DNA of 64,000 nt from Pectinophora gossypiella. Lineage: Eukaryota > Arthropoda > Insecta > Lepidoptera > Gelechiidae. The DNA is taken from contig NC_065421.1 in the NCBI RefSeq assembly GCF_024362695.1, positions 2,666,001 through 2,730,000 on the forward strand. The letters are read 5' to 3'. The position numbers and the translations under genes are program-made. Below, piece by piece: positions 31,008 through 39,984 of this stretch; within the stretch, counting starts at the first letter, position 1; every line of letters starts with the position of its first letter. Below the pieces are notes generated by a model. That model was not told where the DNA came from. It saw only the letters and a list, made by a program, of their open reading frames with translations, and ran no database searches.

Positions 31008-33286
31008 CGTTGGGTTTCTTCTCGTCGCGGGCGAAGCCCGCGGCGGGGAGACATCCTCGGGGCTGAGCCCCCTTGATGTGGCTGCGCTCGCCGCCCGCAA
31101 AAACGGGCGTGTCACGGGGTTTGGGACACGGCGGGCGAGAACGCCCCTCCGTGAGCCACGATGTTGTCGTCATTCCGTGGAGCCGCCAGCGAGGTCGAGC
31201 CCACCGGGTGATTCCCCATTGGGGGAGGCCCAGTGAGCGCCCGTCAGCTGGCGGTGGTGTCAAGTCCGGTGAGCTGCTCCGTCGCCGGGGCAGCTGGTGT
31301 CGAGTCGGCTGGAGGGGGGGAGAGGACTGCTTCCACTGCCACTGGAAGCGTCAACTCATCCCCCGGGGGGTGGCCACGATCCTAACTACTCGACGAGGAG
31401 TAGTGGATGTGGGCAGCCCCGGTCCAGTCCGGTGTTGGTAGTCAGTGCCCACCGGTGAGTTGGCCCAGCAGCGATGCCAGGCCTCCCACGATGATGGGCA
31501 CTGGGTCGGTCTGTGTGCGAATGGCGGCCAGGATGTTATGCAGCAACTGCATGGTCTCCTCCAGGACTTCCAGCTTCTCGCTGGAGGGAGCTGGGGGAGC
31601 CTCCGCTCGGAGCCTCGCCTTCTTCCCCTTGGGAGGGGCGGCGGCTGCTGTCTCTGACGTAGAGGGCTGCGGGGGGACGGGTTCCACGGCGATGGGCTCG
31701 GCAGTGGTGGTAGCGACGGGAGCAGGGTTCGCTCTCCTGCGGATTCGTGGGCGCTTCGGCTTGGGCCCGTTTGGGCCATTTGCCGCGGCCATGAGTGAGC
31801 CCTGCGCGGTCGGCTCACTACCGGGGTCCACGATGGAGACTGCTGGTGGAATCGGTCTTCTCACGGTCGTGGGTGCGGTGCCCGCCCTGGTGTTGCGCAG
31901 CTCACGCATCTTCACCGGGCAGGAGGGGCTGTTTGCAGGGTGTGGTCCCCCGCAGTTGCAGCAGGTGGCCGGGTCTTCCCGGGGACGCGGACACTCGCTC
32001 GCAGTGTGGCACTCGCCACAGCGGACGCAGGCTGCAGGACGGTGGCAGTTGTGACTGCTGTGTCTGAATTGTTGGCAGCGGTGGCATTGAGCTGCACCTC
32101 TTCTTCCCCTCCACGCCTCGACCTTGATGCCGGGCATGTAGAGGAGCTCGGAGATCTCGTAGACTCGCTGGAATCCCAGCGTCCTACGGATCTCCGTGAA
32201 GAAGATACAGCCCGGTCTCCCCTCTCGAGCCTGGATGGGCCGGATGAAAGTCGGCTCGAAGCCGCGGTTGCGCAGCTCCTCTTCCAGGACGGCGACGTCG
32301 GTGTCCAGGGGTAGGCCACGGATGGCCAGCTTCAACGAGCGCTCCGCCGGTGGGGCGTACGCGAACCAGGAGAGTCCCGTGGCTCTCTCCAGGGTGGTGA
32401 GGTACCGCTGGTAGAGCCGGAACTCTTCCTCGGTCCTCGCCAGGAAGCGGACGCCCTTCCCGTACGGGCGCGCGTTGGGGACGTGGCCCAGCAGCTCCCG
32501 CAGCTTACGGAAGTGGTGGGGCCAGTCAGGCAGCCGGTCGACCACGATGGGCGGGATCTTTTTGCTCGCGGGTGCGAGCGGCGGCTGGAGGTGCACAGAC
32601 TTCGACGGCGACGGCGTGGGCGTCGTCCGGAGGGACGGACGCGGTGGCGCGTGCGGCGGCGAGTTGGGGTTGGTGTTTAACACCGCCGCGTATGACCGCG
32701 GCGGTGTCGTCTCCATGTCCAACAGGGGCATGGAGAGTGCGGTGGGCGGCGTGGTCCTCGCCACGGGCTGCGGTGGACGACGTTCAGGCGGCGTCGTGGT
32801 CCTCTTTACCGCGGCTCCTGCTCCCGGAAGTTTGGGCAGGGGCAGCGGGAAAGAAGGCGGTCGGCGGGTGGCGCCAGCTAAGCATGGCGGGGGCGAAAGC
32901 GATCTTCTGGACGCTGCTGCAGTGGTGGCAACAGCGAGCGCGGTGTCGAAGTAGGAGCGCACGAATACGCGCGCCCTGCGTTTCGCGACTCCAGCTGTTG
33001 GGGGAGCCATGCTCACCCCGTTACGGCTGAGGCGCGATGAAGCGGCGTTGGGGCTGCTTGCGTGCGAGGTTTGGCGGTCCGCCTGGCAGAGCACGCGTTA
33101 TCACACCCTCCCCGGTCAGACCCGCTGGTGGGAGGCCGGGGGTGGATAGGGTGATAACGGTGATACCGTTTGGAGCCGCGGTAGGAGGGTATTTTAATAA
33201 AATACCCCCCCTGCCTCTACGTCGATGGCTGCAGTGTGGGTAGACGTGAGAGTTACCTCCGAGCACTCGGCAAGACAGAGCGATCC
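31008..33286 (-). mobile_element. Jockey-type LINE copy carrying ORF1 but no ORF2
   Basis: The 13-bp sequence ACATACAACTCGT occurs exactly at 30995-31007 and 33287-33299 and is read as the target-site duplication, making a 2,279-bp GC-rich insertion. The 5' end (right) has about 275 bp of leader; ORF1 is at 33010-31442; the 3' region (31008-31441) has only short frames and strong GC-rich stem-loops such as GCGGGCTTCGCCCGC, ending GAAGAAACCCAACG without a poly-A tail. There is no endonuclease or reverse transcriptase domain anywhere in the copy. Composition contrasts sharply with the AT-rich surroundings. Confidence 0.82.
31442..33010 (-). CDS. LINE ORF1 (gag-like nucleic-acid-binding protein), intact
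   Basis: ORF1 proteins of jockey-like LINEs coat the element's RNA in the ribonucleoprotein that carries out target-primed reverse transcription. From the first ATG at 33010 (GTGAGCATGG context; the frame is open further upstream) this frame gives 522 residues without a stop. A Pro/Ser/Thr-rich basic N-terminal half is followed by a segment at about 225-305 (LAIRGLPLDTDVAVLEEELR.RGFEP) resembling the PRE_C2HC domain. Three zinc knuckles follow: CX2CX4HX4C at 309-322, CX2CX3HX4C at 328-340 and CX2CX3HX6C at 350-364. The C-terminal tail is basic (PKRPRIRRR), then Ala/Pro-rich, ending in a possible amphipathic helix (LEETMQLLHNILAAI). Long open frames on the opposite strand are GC-driven shadows. 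The family is clear; whether it is expressed is not known. Confidence 0.88.
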   Translation of the reverse strand: MAPPTAGVAKRRARVFVRSYFDTALAVATTAAASRRSLSPPPCLAGATRRPPSFPLPLPKLPGAGAAVKRTTTPPERRPPQPVARTTPPTALSMPLLDMETTPPRSYAAVLNTNPNSPPHAPPRPSLRTTPTPSPSKSVHLQPPLAPASKKIPPIVVDRLPDWPHHFRKLRELLGHVPNARPYGKGVRFLARTEEEFRLYQRYLTTLERATGLSWFAYAPPAERSLKLAIRGLPLDTDVAVLEEELRNRGFEPTFIRPIQAREGRPGCIFFTEIRRTLGFQRVYEISELLYMPGIKVEAWRGRRGAAQCHRCQQFRHSSHNCHRPAACVRCGECHTASECPRPREDPATCCNCGGPHPANSPSCPVKMRELRNTRAGTAPTTVRRPIPPAVSIVDPGSEPTAQGSLMAAANGPNGPKPKRPRIRRRANPAPVATTTAEPIAVEPVPPQPSTSETAAAAPPKGKKARLRAEAPPAPSSEKLEVLEETMQLLHNILAAIRTQTDPVPIIVGGLASLLGQLTGGH

Positions 33287-33530
33287 ACATACAACTCGTG
33301 CGGCTTGCTGTCTTATAAGGGTTTTCCCCACTACCGTACCTTGCACGTGTGTCGTAAACAAGTGCAAGATTTTCAATATTTCGCTGTCGCGCTATCATAC
33401 ATACATTTATATAATTGTGTAAGTAGATACTTATTTTTTTAAACATTTTTTTTTCAGTGAACACGCACTGGAACAACTTGATATAGTATGATCTAGACTC
33501 TCTTCAGTTGATCGAGGGAACACCAGCGGG

Positions 33531-33663
33531 CTTAGCACCGTAAGCGCGCGACTCTTTTTCGCCTCGACATAATACGTCACCCGTCACTCTCTCACAGTAC
33601 TGCACAGAAAGAGACAGACGATCTCTGTCACGGCGAGAAAGAGTCGCGTGCTTACGGTAAGCT
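33531..33663. mobile_element. Palindromic MITE with CTTACGGT-type arms
   Basis: CTTAGCACCGTAAGCGCGCG, then ACTCTTTTTCGCC, pairs with GGCGAGAAAGAGTCGCG, then TGCTTACGGTAAG. The interior carries CACTCTCTCACAGTACTGCA. No coding capacity. Confidence 0.75.
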
Positions 33664-33697
33664 AGATCCGCAGAGGGTATAAAAAACCACATACAAG

Positions 33698-33823
33698 CAA
33701 TTCACCTAAAAATCAATATCGCAATTTAACATTTGCGCATATAAAAATAAGTGCGCAATATCAAAAAATTACAAAAAGCAATTTTGTTATTTTAGATGCA
33801 TTCCTGGCCTTTTAAGCCCCTTA
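33698..33823. mobile_element. MITE H, partial copy, followed by a SINE C tail
   Basis: AATTCACCTAAAAATCAATA, TTAACATTTGCGCATATAAA and TTTTAGATGCATTCCTGGCC are family H arms. The SINE C end (CAGTGGGATGTATATAGGCT) follows at 33820-33870. Confidence 0.65.
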
Positions 33824-34069
33824 TGCCAAACAGTGGGATGTATATAGGCTGCTTATATATGTATGTATTGAATCCTAATTTGAGTGGGGTAAAAGTGAAA
33901 GTATTACGAATTTCCCTTAATACTAACAACGGGATCCCACCCCAGCCTAGGGTACTGCAACCGCAAATTAATGTACCTGTGCGAATTACCACGGCTATTA
34001 ATTACGTCTCCTGTTTGTTTTTACTAATTCTAGGGGTCAGATTGCGGGTCTGAGGGGTCCAAGGATAGG

Positions 34070-34495
34070 AAGTTAGGTATGAATTTTACGTAAAACATAT
34101 CAGGTTGGACAAACTCAAATTAACATAGAAACGACCAACAAATCGATGTGCAGCTTTGAAATCATTTTGCTTGAATAGTGCCAAAGCACGCAAACCGTGC
34201 ATTGTCTAGGCCCAAACGTAGCCTAAACATGGCCCAAACAAAGCCCAAATGTATGCAACCAGTTAGATCCAACAAACATGTAAAATTCATTCTACCATTA
34301 TCTACGCGGCGCAACTTCGATGCGCCAATTCCAATATAATGAATTGGGTGTTGGTATTCTTCTTACTGACTTTGCTTTTAATACCTTAATTTAAAATAAA
34401 TATACATATAGATACCAACGACAAATTGCAGGCTTGACATTTTGTGTAAGTAATATTATTATAAACAGTATGTTGACAAAAAAAAAACAGCTTTT
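34070..34495. other. Intergenic sequence
   Basis: No gene. Only local near-repeats of GCCCAAAC at 34205-34250. Confidence 0.4.
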
Positions 34496-34496
34496 G

Positions 34497-34580
34497 CTGG
34501 TTTGCCGCAGACGGCATCATCATCAGCTCATTAACGTCCCCACTGCTGGGGCACGGGCCTTCTCGCAGATGGCATTAACT
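34497..34580 (+). repeat. Family A fragment split by a 47-bp SINE B tail
   Basis: Family A reads TTTGCCGCAGACGGCA up to 34516 and resumes at 34564 with CGCAGATGGCATTAACT. The insert 34517-34563 is the last 47 bp of SINE B with its TCATCATC tail, flanked by an 11-bp duplication with one mismatch. Confidence 0.85.
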
Positions 34581-34736
34581 CTAAATTATGGAGGTGGTGG
34601 TATGAATAGCCTGATCAGGCAATAGTAATAACAAGTGATCACTTGTTATCAAACTGATCATTATTTTTTTAATAAAAATAGTAACAGGGTAGAGAGTGAT
34701 GTGGTGTAAAAGACGATATAGTGACTAAGAAAGAGG

Positions 34737-34872
34737 AATGTTAAATTGGTTTGGACACGTAGAGCGCATGATGGATAATAGGATTACGAAAGCGGTAAAG
34801 CGAAGGTTGGTGATAGGGCTGGCAGAGGAAGACCTAGAAGGATGTACATTGACCAAATTGGAGATGTCCCTA
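34737..34872 (+). pseudogene. LINE fragment with the WFGHVERM motif
   Basis: LNWFGHVERMMDNRITKAV, then after a frameshift GRGRPRRMYIDQIGDV: the segment directly upstream of the family V C-terminus at 43936. Truncated and frameshifted. Confidence 0.75.
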
Positions 34873-34874
34873 GA

Positions 34875-35036
34875 GCGATCGAACGAGAAGCCGTCGACGC
34901 CCGCAGCGGCGAACACCTCAGATGCACTACAGAAACGAGGCAACCCCATCAACACCCGGAATGCGTTATTGTATGGAGTCCACAAGGCTCTGTAAGTCCC
35001 TTTCGTATAATTACACCATACGAAACCTACGTGCAA
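34875..35036 (-). pseudogene. LINE fragment with YNNAFRVLMGLPRFCSAS motif
   Basis: On the - strand: YNNAFRVLMGLPRFCSAS, then EVFAAAGVDGF, the end of a reverse transcriptase domain of LINEs. It meets the 34737-34872 fragment in opposite orientation near 34875. Confidence 0.7.
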
Positions 35037-35044
35037 TCATGTTA

Positions 35045-35600
35045 GCACTAATGGATAGAGCCCTACGCGGCACACGGTAAGAAAGATTTTTTGTATGGAG
35101 TATCTAGGGTATTACAATAGCCCAATAAGTCACGAAATGCGCCGCCCAAGGCTCTAAAGCGTCTAATCCAGGAACATTACTGGAAAACCTAATCGTCCGT
35201 TTAGACCTAGTTCGAGCAGGTTAACAGTCGGTAGGCGCGTAGAATATTCATGGCAAGTAAACACAGACATGACCGCGTCGGTGGGTTTCGAGTAATTTAG
35301 TTATTGCTGGCTAGGTTTAAGGGTGAATGCGAGTGCCGCAACGGGAATAGGTGGTTTTGGTTACAATGTCGCAGATAGTTTAAAGTATTTATTTATTTAT
35401 CAATGTTCTAGAACTATCTTCACAGGACTATCCCAATACAATAATTCACTAGAATTATACATATACAAATCTTAAAGTAGGAACAGTTAATTTAATAATA
35501 CATAGGATGTGTTAAGGCCCGCCTCGACCGCTCTGCCGAAGCTGTCCTTTCGTTCCACAATCAACAAGAAAAGTGATTTTGGGTTCTTCATTTAGTAAAA
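35045..35600. other. Intergenic sequence
   Basis: No gene or repeat boundary recognised. Confidence 0.4.
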
Positions 35601-35612
35601 ACGCCAGTATCA

Positions 35613-35940
35613 ACTTCTTCTATTGTGTGGATTGTGAGGTGGATTACCAACCCCATCAACCCGGTGTCAGGGTTATTACTGAGCCGCCGTAGGCCCCTGA
35701 CAAGACTCATGTAACGACTACGTACTTACATCAGTAAGTAATAACCAGGACCAACGGCTTAAAGTGCCTTCCGAAGCACAGATCATGTTACTTATTGGAC
35801 AATCAGGTGATCAACCTGTAATGTCCTAACCAAACTAGGGATCACAAAGTGATTTTTGTGATATAACCCCACCGGGATTCGAACCCGGGACTTCCGGATC
35901 GTGAGCACAACGCTCAACCACTGGACCACGGAGGCCGTTA
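35613..35940 (-). mobile_element. SINE D, full length, with 8-bp target duplication
   Basis: Flanked by AGTATCAA at 35605-35612 and 35941-35948. On the - strand: head CGGCCTCCGTGGTCCAGTGG, B-box GGTTCGAATCCCGGTGGG, body CCTAGTTTGGTTAGGACATT, tail CACACAATAGAAGAAG. A good reference copy for the family. Confidence 0.92.
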
Positions 35941-36284
35941 AGTATCAATTTAACATATGTATTATAATGAATAGGAGATTATAAATTAATTATAAAATAT
36001 TCTCATTTTGACGATGAAAGGACGCGCACTCGACGCGCGACGGTTGTTGCAGGCTTGCAGGCTAGTTCCGAATGGCGGCGCTGGAGTCTTCCTCGCCTCC
36101 CGCTGCCCCCTAGTAGTAGATCCATAATTTACAAAGACGTGTTACTAAATCGAAAATGACAACATAACTTAAGCTTACAACTAAAGTATATTATTCTAAG
36201 CACATGACATAGCATTGACAAATAAAAGGGGAAGGAACGAAGGAGGAGGAGGAAAGTGAGGATTATACCACTATAAAGGAACAG

Positions 36285-36616
36285 CCTCCGTGGTCTAGTG
36301 GTTAAAGCGTTAGGCTTACGATCTGGAGGGCCGCGTTCGATTCCCGATGGGGACATTGTCGAAATAACTTTGTGAGACTGTCCTTTGTTTGGTAAGGACT
36401 TTTCAGGCTTGAATCACCTGATTGTCCGAAAAAGTAAGATGATTCCGTGCTTCGTTGGGCACGTTAAACCGTTGGTCCCGGCTATTAGCCGTAAAAACAC
36501 CTCCACCAACTAGCATTGGAGCAGCGTGGTGGAGAATGCTCCATACCCCCTCCGGTTGATTGAGGGGAGGCCTGTGCCCAGCAGTGGGACTTATGTAGGC
36601 TGTTTATGTATGTATG
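36285..36616 (+). mobile_element. SINE C, full length, with 11-bp target duplication
   Basis: Flanked by TAAAGGAACAG at 36274-36284 and 36617-36627. Head CCTCCGTGGTCTAGTGGTTA (A-box) and TTCGATTCCCGATGGGG (B-box); body CTTTGTGAGACTGTCC, TGCTTCGTTGGGCACG; 3' end CCCAGCAGTGGGACTTATGT and TATGTATGTATG. The 332-bp copy can serve as the family reference. Confidence 0.95.
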
Positions 36617-36662
36617 TAAAGGAACAGGAACAGTCAATTATTCTTTTGTTAATTTATATACA

Positions 36663-36745
36663 GTGGAGCAGCGTGGTGGAGTATGCTGCACACCCCTTCA
36701 GGTTGATAGAGGGGAGGCTTGTGCCCAGCAGTGGGTCTGTTTATA
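36663..36745 (+). mobile_element. SINE C, 3' end only
   Basis: GTGGAGCAGCGTGGTGGAGT to CCCAGCAGTGGGTCTG; 5'-truncated, 46 bp after the full-length copy. Confidence 0.8.
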
Positions 36746-36749
36746 TTTA

Positions 36750-37143
36750 GGTTTAATTTAGGTATATAAAAAATATATGCCATAAACACAAAACACAAAA
36801 AAAATAAAAAAGAATATAAAAAAGCACAAATAAATAAAACACAAAAATAAAACAAACACACAGCAAAAAAAAAAAAAAAAAATATGCACAGCTTGTGGCT
36901 CTACTTTTAGCAATTTCCAGACAACGACACAAAAGGGTAAGAAACAATTAAAGTATTCAGCTATTTGTCAAGCCTGTTTCATGTTAAACATCCTCGAAAA
37001 AACTTAATTGAAAAGTTATCAAAGAAAAGTCATGAGGTTTTCATGAGGTAACCCTATTTTCAATTCTAAAAGGAAATCCTAAACCTTTTGTGAATTTAAT
37101 ATCCGCTTAATCTTAAGTTAGTTACTCAATAGGGAATCGGCGG
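36750..37143. other. A-rich intergenic sequence
   Basis: A-rich tract at about 36766-36885 including a run of about 17 A; nothing else recognised. Confidence 0.5.
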
Positions 37144-37286
37144 TACGGTCACGAGCATTAATAATGTACTTTGGTACCATGTTAGATTAACTTTTTTGAC
37201 AAATTGAACTGTAAGTCTCACTAAATGTCTTATATATTAGTGCGACAGAGTCCTAATGTGGGTACATTATATTGCTCATGACTGTA
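37144..37286. mobile_element. MITE family G, copy 2 (143 bp)
   Basis: TACGGTCACGAGCATTAATA to the inverted-like end TATTGCTCATGACTGTA. Followed by a family I copy at 37305-37405. Confidence 0.82.
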
Positions 37287-37409
37287 CGGCTCACCACCTA
37301 TCACGTTGGTCTAACAGAACGCTTGTTGAGGCTTGGGTACTTAGTGCATCTTGCGATGTACCTCTGACTAGTCCAATTGGCAGTAATAGTCATGAGCTCA
37401 TGTGTTTTT

Positions 37410-38340
37410 TTTTTCAAATTTTCGATGTAGTTTCAACAAAGAAGAAAAGAAATAAAGATAACTTAAAAAAAAGTTATTGATTAAGTAATTGATTTATTGA
37501 GAATATGTCTATATTATAAAACCAAGATTCTATTAAAATCTTATTGCCACCATTAATGAACGCCATGTTGGTTTTTTATTATTTTATTTATGGGATTTTA
37601 ACAAAGTTTGTTATGCCAGCCTCGACGTTCAAGGCTGACTAAAACTGATAAAAAAACAGTATTTAGTTCATACCCCTACCCACAACAGCCTAAAAAATAA
37701 CCTAATAGCCTAATTATTTTTTATTATTTATTTGATAGCCTAATTTTATGATTTTGGTTTGTTTTTCTTTTTGGTTTGGATTTTTTTTTCTGTGTATTGA
37801 TTTCCGTCCTGTGTTGGATGTAATGTACCAGTCTGTCTGTGTCTATGGTGTCCCGAAGTAATAAATGTTTCTTTCTTTCTTTCTTAAAATGTGACGATGA
37901 GAAAAAATAGCAGCGCATTATTTTTTTAACTGTAGATTTGCCGCAAATTGCACTAACTACTTGGCCGGACAAATGAGGGCTCTCGCCTGGTAGTAGCAGC
38001 GTAAGAAACTCTCAAGATTTGGTCGAATCTTGACAGTGAACAAAACCCATTACAATTAATAGGCTTCAGTCTTCATTATTACAATAAAAGCCCAGGAAAG
38101 GAATGTAATTAAGTGAAGGTGTCAATCAAAGAACGAAATTAACTCTTCCTGGATAATTTAACAAGGACAGGAATCCGGGACGATTTCGGGGAAACGGAAC
38201 GTAAAGACTCCTTATTTCGTTGCCAATCTGTTCGTCGTCCGCTTTTAATAGGTACTTTGGAATTTAAATCAAATTACTTGCAATAACTGGCTAAAAATAT
38301 TTTTGAGTTATGAAAATACTTTGTTTATAACGAATTTAAT
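37410..38340. other. Intergenic sequence with a family A fragment
   Basis: Family A module at 37931-37985 (TAGATTTGCCGCAAATTGCA). A CTTTCTTTCTTTC stretch near 37870 is shared with 9196-9208. No gene recognised. Confidence 0.5.
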
Positions 38341-38763
38341 CAGTGAAAGTTAGTATTTCAGTGTATGAGCGTTGGGCTCACGAACCGAAGGTCCCGGGTT
38401 CGAATCCCGGTGGAGACATATCACAAAAAAACACTTTGTGATACCTAGTTTGGTTTTTTTTTTTTTTTTTTTTTTTGTATTTTCGTCAGTGAGTCCTCCG
38501 GCATGGGGCCAGAGACTTTATACATCCGAAAACTCCTGAGACAATCATTTTTTACTTTGGAGAAGGTGATCCGTGTTGCACTATTGGTGTAACACTTCGT
38601 CAGCTTCAGGGTGTGTACTGTTTTTTGTTCACAGTGTTATGTGGTTGTGATAGATAAATATGTAATCATAATAATTCACAATTTTAGACACTAGTCTGTT
38701 TGTACGTTATCTTACAATAGAAATTAATATTACTAAAAATTTAGTCTAGGACGTGTTGTATAC

Positions 38764-38838
38764 TTTTTTTTTTTTTCTTTTTTTTTTTTTTTCTTCCCTT
38801 TTTTTTTTTTTTTTTTTTTTATCTCCTTTTTTTTTCCG
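38764..38838 (+). repeat. Pyrimidine tract
   Basis: About 75 bp of T with scattered C, inside the LINE 3' UTR; purine (A-rich) on the element's sense strand. Confidence 0.9.
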
Positions 38839-39048
38839 TTTTACTTATGGCATGGTTTATTCCTATTGCTAATTATTATTACAGTCTACAATACAAATAT
38901 ATCGCACGATATATCTTGTTGTAGAGTTTTCTTTAGCTTAATTTCTATATTGCTTATTGTCTATTCTACATAACATTTTTCTTAACTCTATTCTATTTAC
39001 TGCTATACCGATCAACGTACTTAGCACGCTTATCGGCATACGTTCCGG

Positions 39049-39684
39049 TCATTTATTTAATCCTGCAATATATTTTGCTACTGTTGTACAAAAGTTTGTA
39101 AACGGAACTCTACTATTATTGTTGAATAGAATTTTATTCAGGTTTTCCTTTTTGAGTTGCTCATCGATCTGCATTTCTAACTCAAACCTTTTTTTACCAA
39201 ATTTTGGGCAATCCAGGAGGATATGCCATATGTCCTGTTTTATATCTGGGTCGCAGAAGCACCCCGCGTCAGTCCTCAACTTAAATCTGCAAAGGTAGTC
39301 CGCAAAGCCCCCGTGTCCCGTCATTACTTGCACCATTGTCGGCGTGAACTTGGCTTTCCTTACGAAGCGGTACGCCATTCTAGCGTCAGGGAGGAAGACT
39401 TTTGTAGTCGCTGCTGTCATACCTTCTTGGTATCTTTGGTCCCACTTTGCAACTGTTGATTGCCTTATCCTATTCTTCACGAATGAGGTAGGGCATCGAT
39501 CGTAGTGAGACTTTACTTTAAGTTTGAGAGCAGCTTCTTTGGCCAGCTCATCTGCCCGCTCGTTTCCCGCTACCCCCACGTGTGCCCTTATCCAGAAGAG
39601 TTTGACTGTCTTGTTTTGAGTACGCAATTTCCTTAAAGTTTTCCGGATTTTGACAGCTAGAGGATGAAACTCTTTCTGGTTTTT
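39049..39684 (-). pseudogene. LINE ORF2 C-terminus: RNase H tail and zinc-binding end
   Basis: RNase H in LINE polyproteins removes RNA from the RNA-DNA hybrid. About 210 residues remain, open to the stop at 39049. The RNase H end is at the start: KLFWIRAHVGVAGNERADELAKEAA, with the His and the late catalytic Asp (ERADELA). Next come MTGHGGF..YL.RF and C.CDPDIKQDIWHILLDC, a Cys/His pattern usual after RNase H in R1-, I- and LOA-like elements, then a helical end with FTNFCTTVAKYI. The reverse transcriptase and the first RNase H residues are lost by 5' truncation at 39685. The frame has no stops, so the insertion is young. The exact clade is not settled. Confidence 0.87.
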
Positions 39685-39720
39685 CACCTAGTTTGGTTAG
39701 GACATTAGGTGTTCACACAC

Positions 39721-39792
39721 ACAATCAGGTGTTCAGGCTGTAATGTCCTAACCTAGTTTGGTTAGGACATTACAGCCTGAACACCTGATTGT
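39721..39792. repeat. Perfect 32-bp fold-back inside SINE D
   Basis: Left arm 39721-39752 and right arm 39761-39792 are exact reverse complements around CTAGTTTG. The arm is SINE D body (GTTAGGACATTACAGCCTGA on the right). Confidence 0.95.
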
Positions 39793-39984
39793 CCAAAAAG
39801 TAAGATGATCCGTGCTGCGGAAGGCATGTTAAGCCAATGGTCCCGGTTACTACTTACTAATATAAGTCATGTCAGGGGCCTTTGGCGACTCAATAATAGC
39901 CCTGACAACAGGGTTGATGAGGTTGGTAATACACCTCACAACCCACACGATAGAAGAAGTGGAAGTTCTGACAGATGCCTCCAT

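Larger units (their letters stand above)
38456..39685 (-). mobile_element. 5'-truncated LINE with 13-bp target duplication
   Basis: Oriented on the - strand, with a poly-A tail (the T run at 38453-38476), a 3' UTR of about 570 bp with an A-rich tract (38764-38838 as T's), and the ORF2 tail to the truncation at 39685. Bounded by ACCTAGTTTGGTT on both sides. Confidence 0.9.
38370..39955 (+). mobile_element. SINE D split by a LINE insertion
   Basis: The 5' part, 38370-38455, has the head (GAGCGTTGGGCTCACGAACC) and B-box GGTTCGAATCCCGGTGG. The 3' part resumes at 39686 and ends in ACACGATAGAAGAAG at 39957. The duplication ACCTAGTTTGGTT (38443-38455, 39686-39698) is itself SINE D sequence. An inverted duplication at 39721-39792 interrupts the 3' part. 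Confidence 0.88.

Noticed and set aside
30799..31263. 154-codon - strand frame after LINE ORF1
   Set aside because: It runs from the LINE 3' UTR through the target duplication into flanking DNA, so it is not one gene. No domain seen.
31407..32954. Long + strand open frames of 215, 159 and 152 codons
   Set aside because: They are antisense shadows of the GC-rich LINE ORF1 on the - strand, which carries the real motifs (zinc knuckles).
36285..36350. tRNA-like A and B boxes as a possible tRNA gene
   Set aside because: The same head recurs at many SINE C and D loci with bodies and target duplications; no closed acceptor stem.
38764..38838. Pyrimidine tract as a replication origin or promoter
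   Set aside because: It is inside the 3' UTR of a truncated LINE on the - strand, where it reads as an A-rich stretch.
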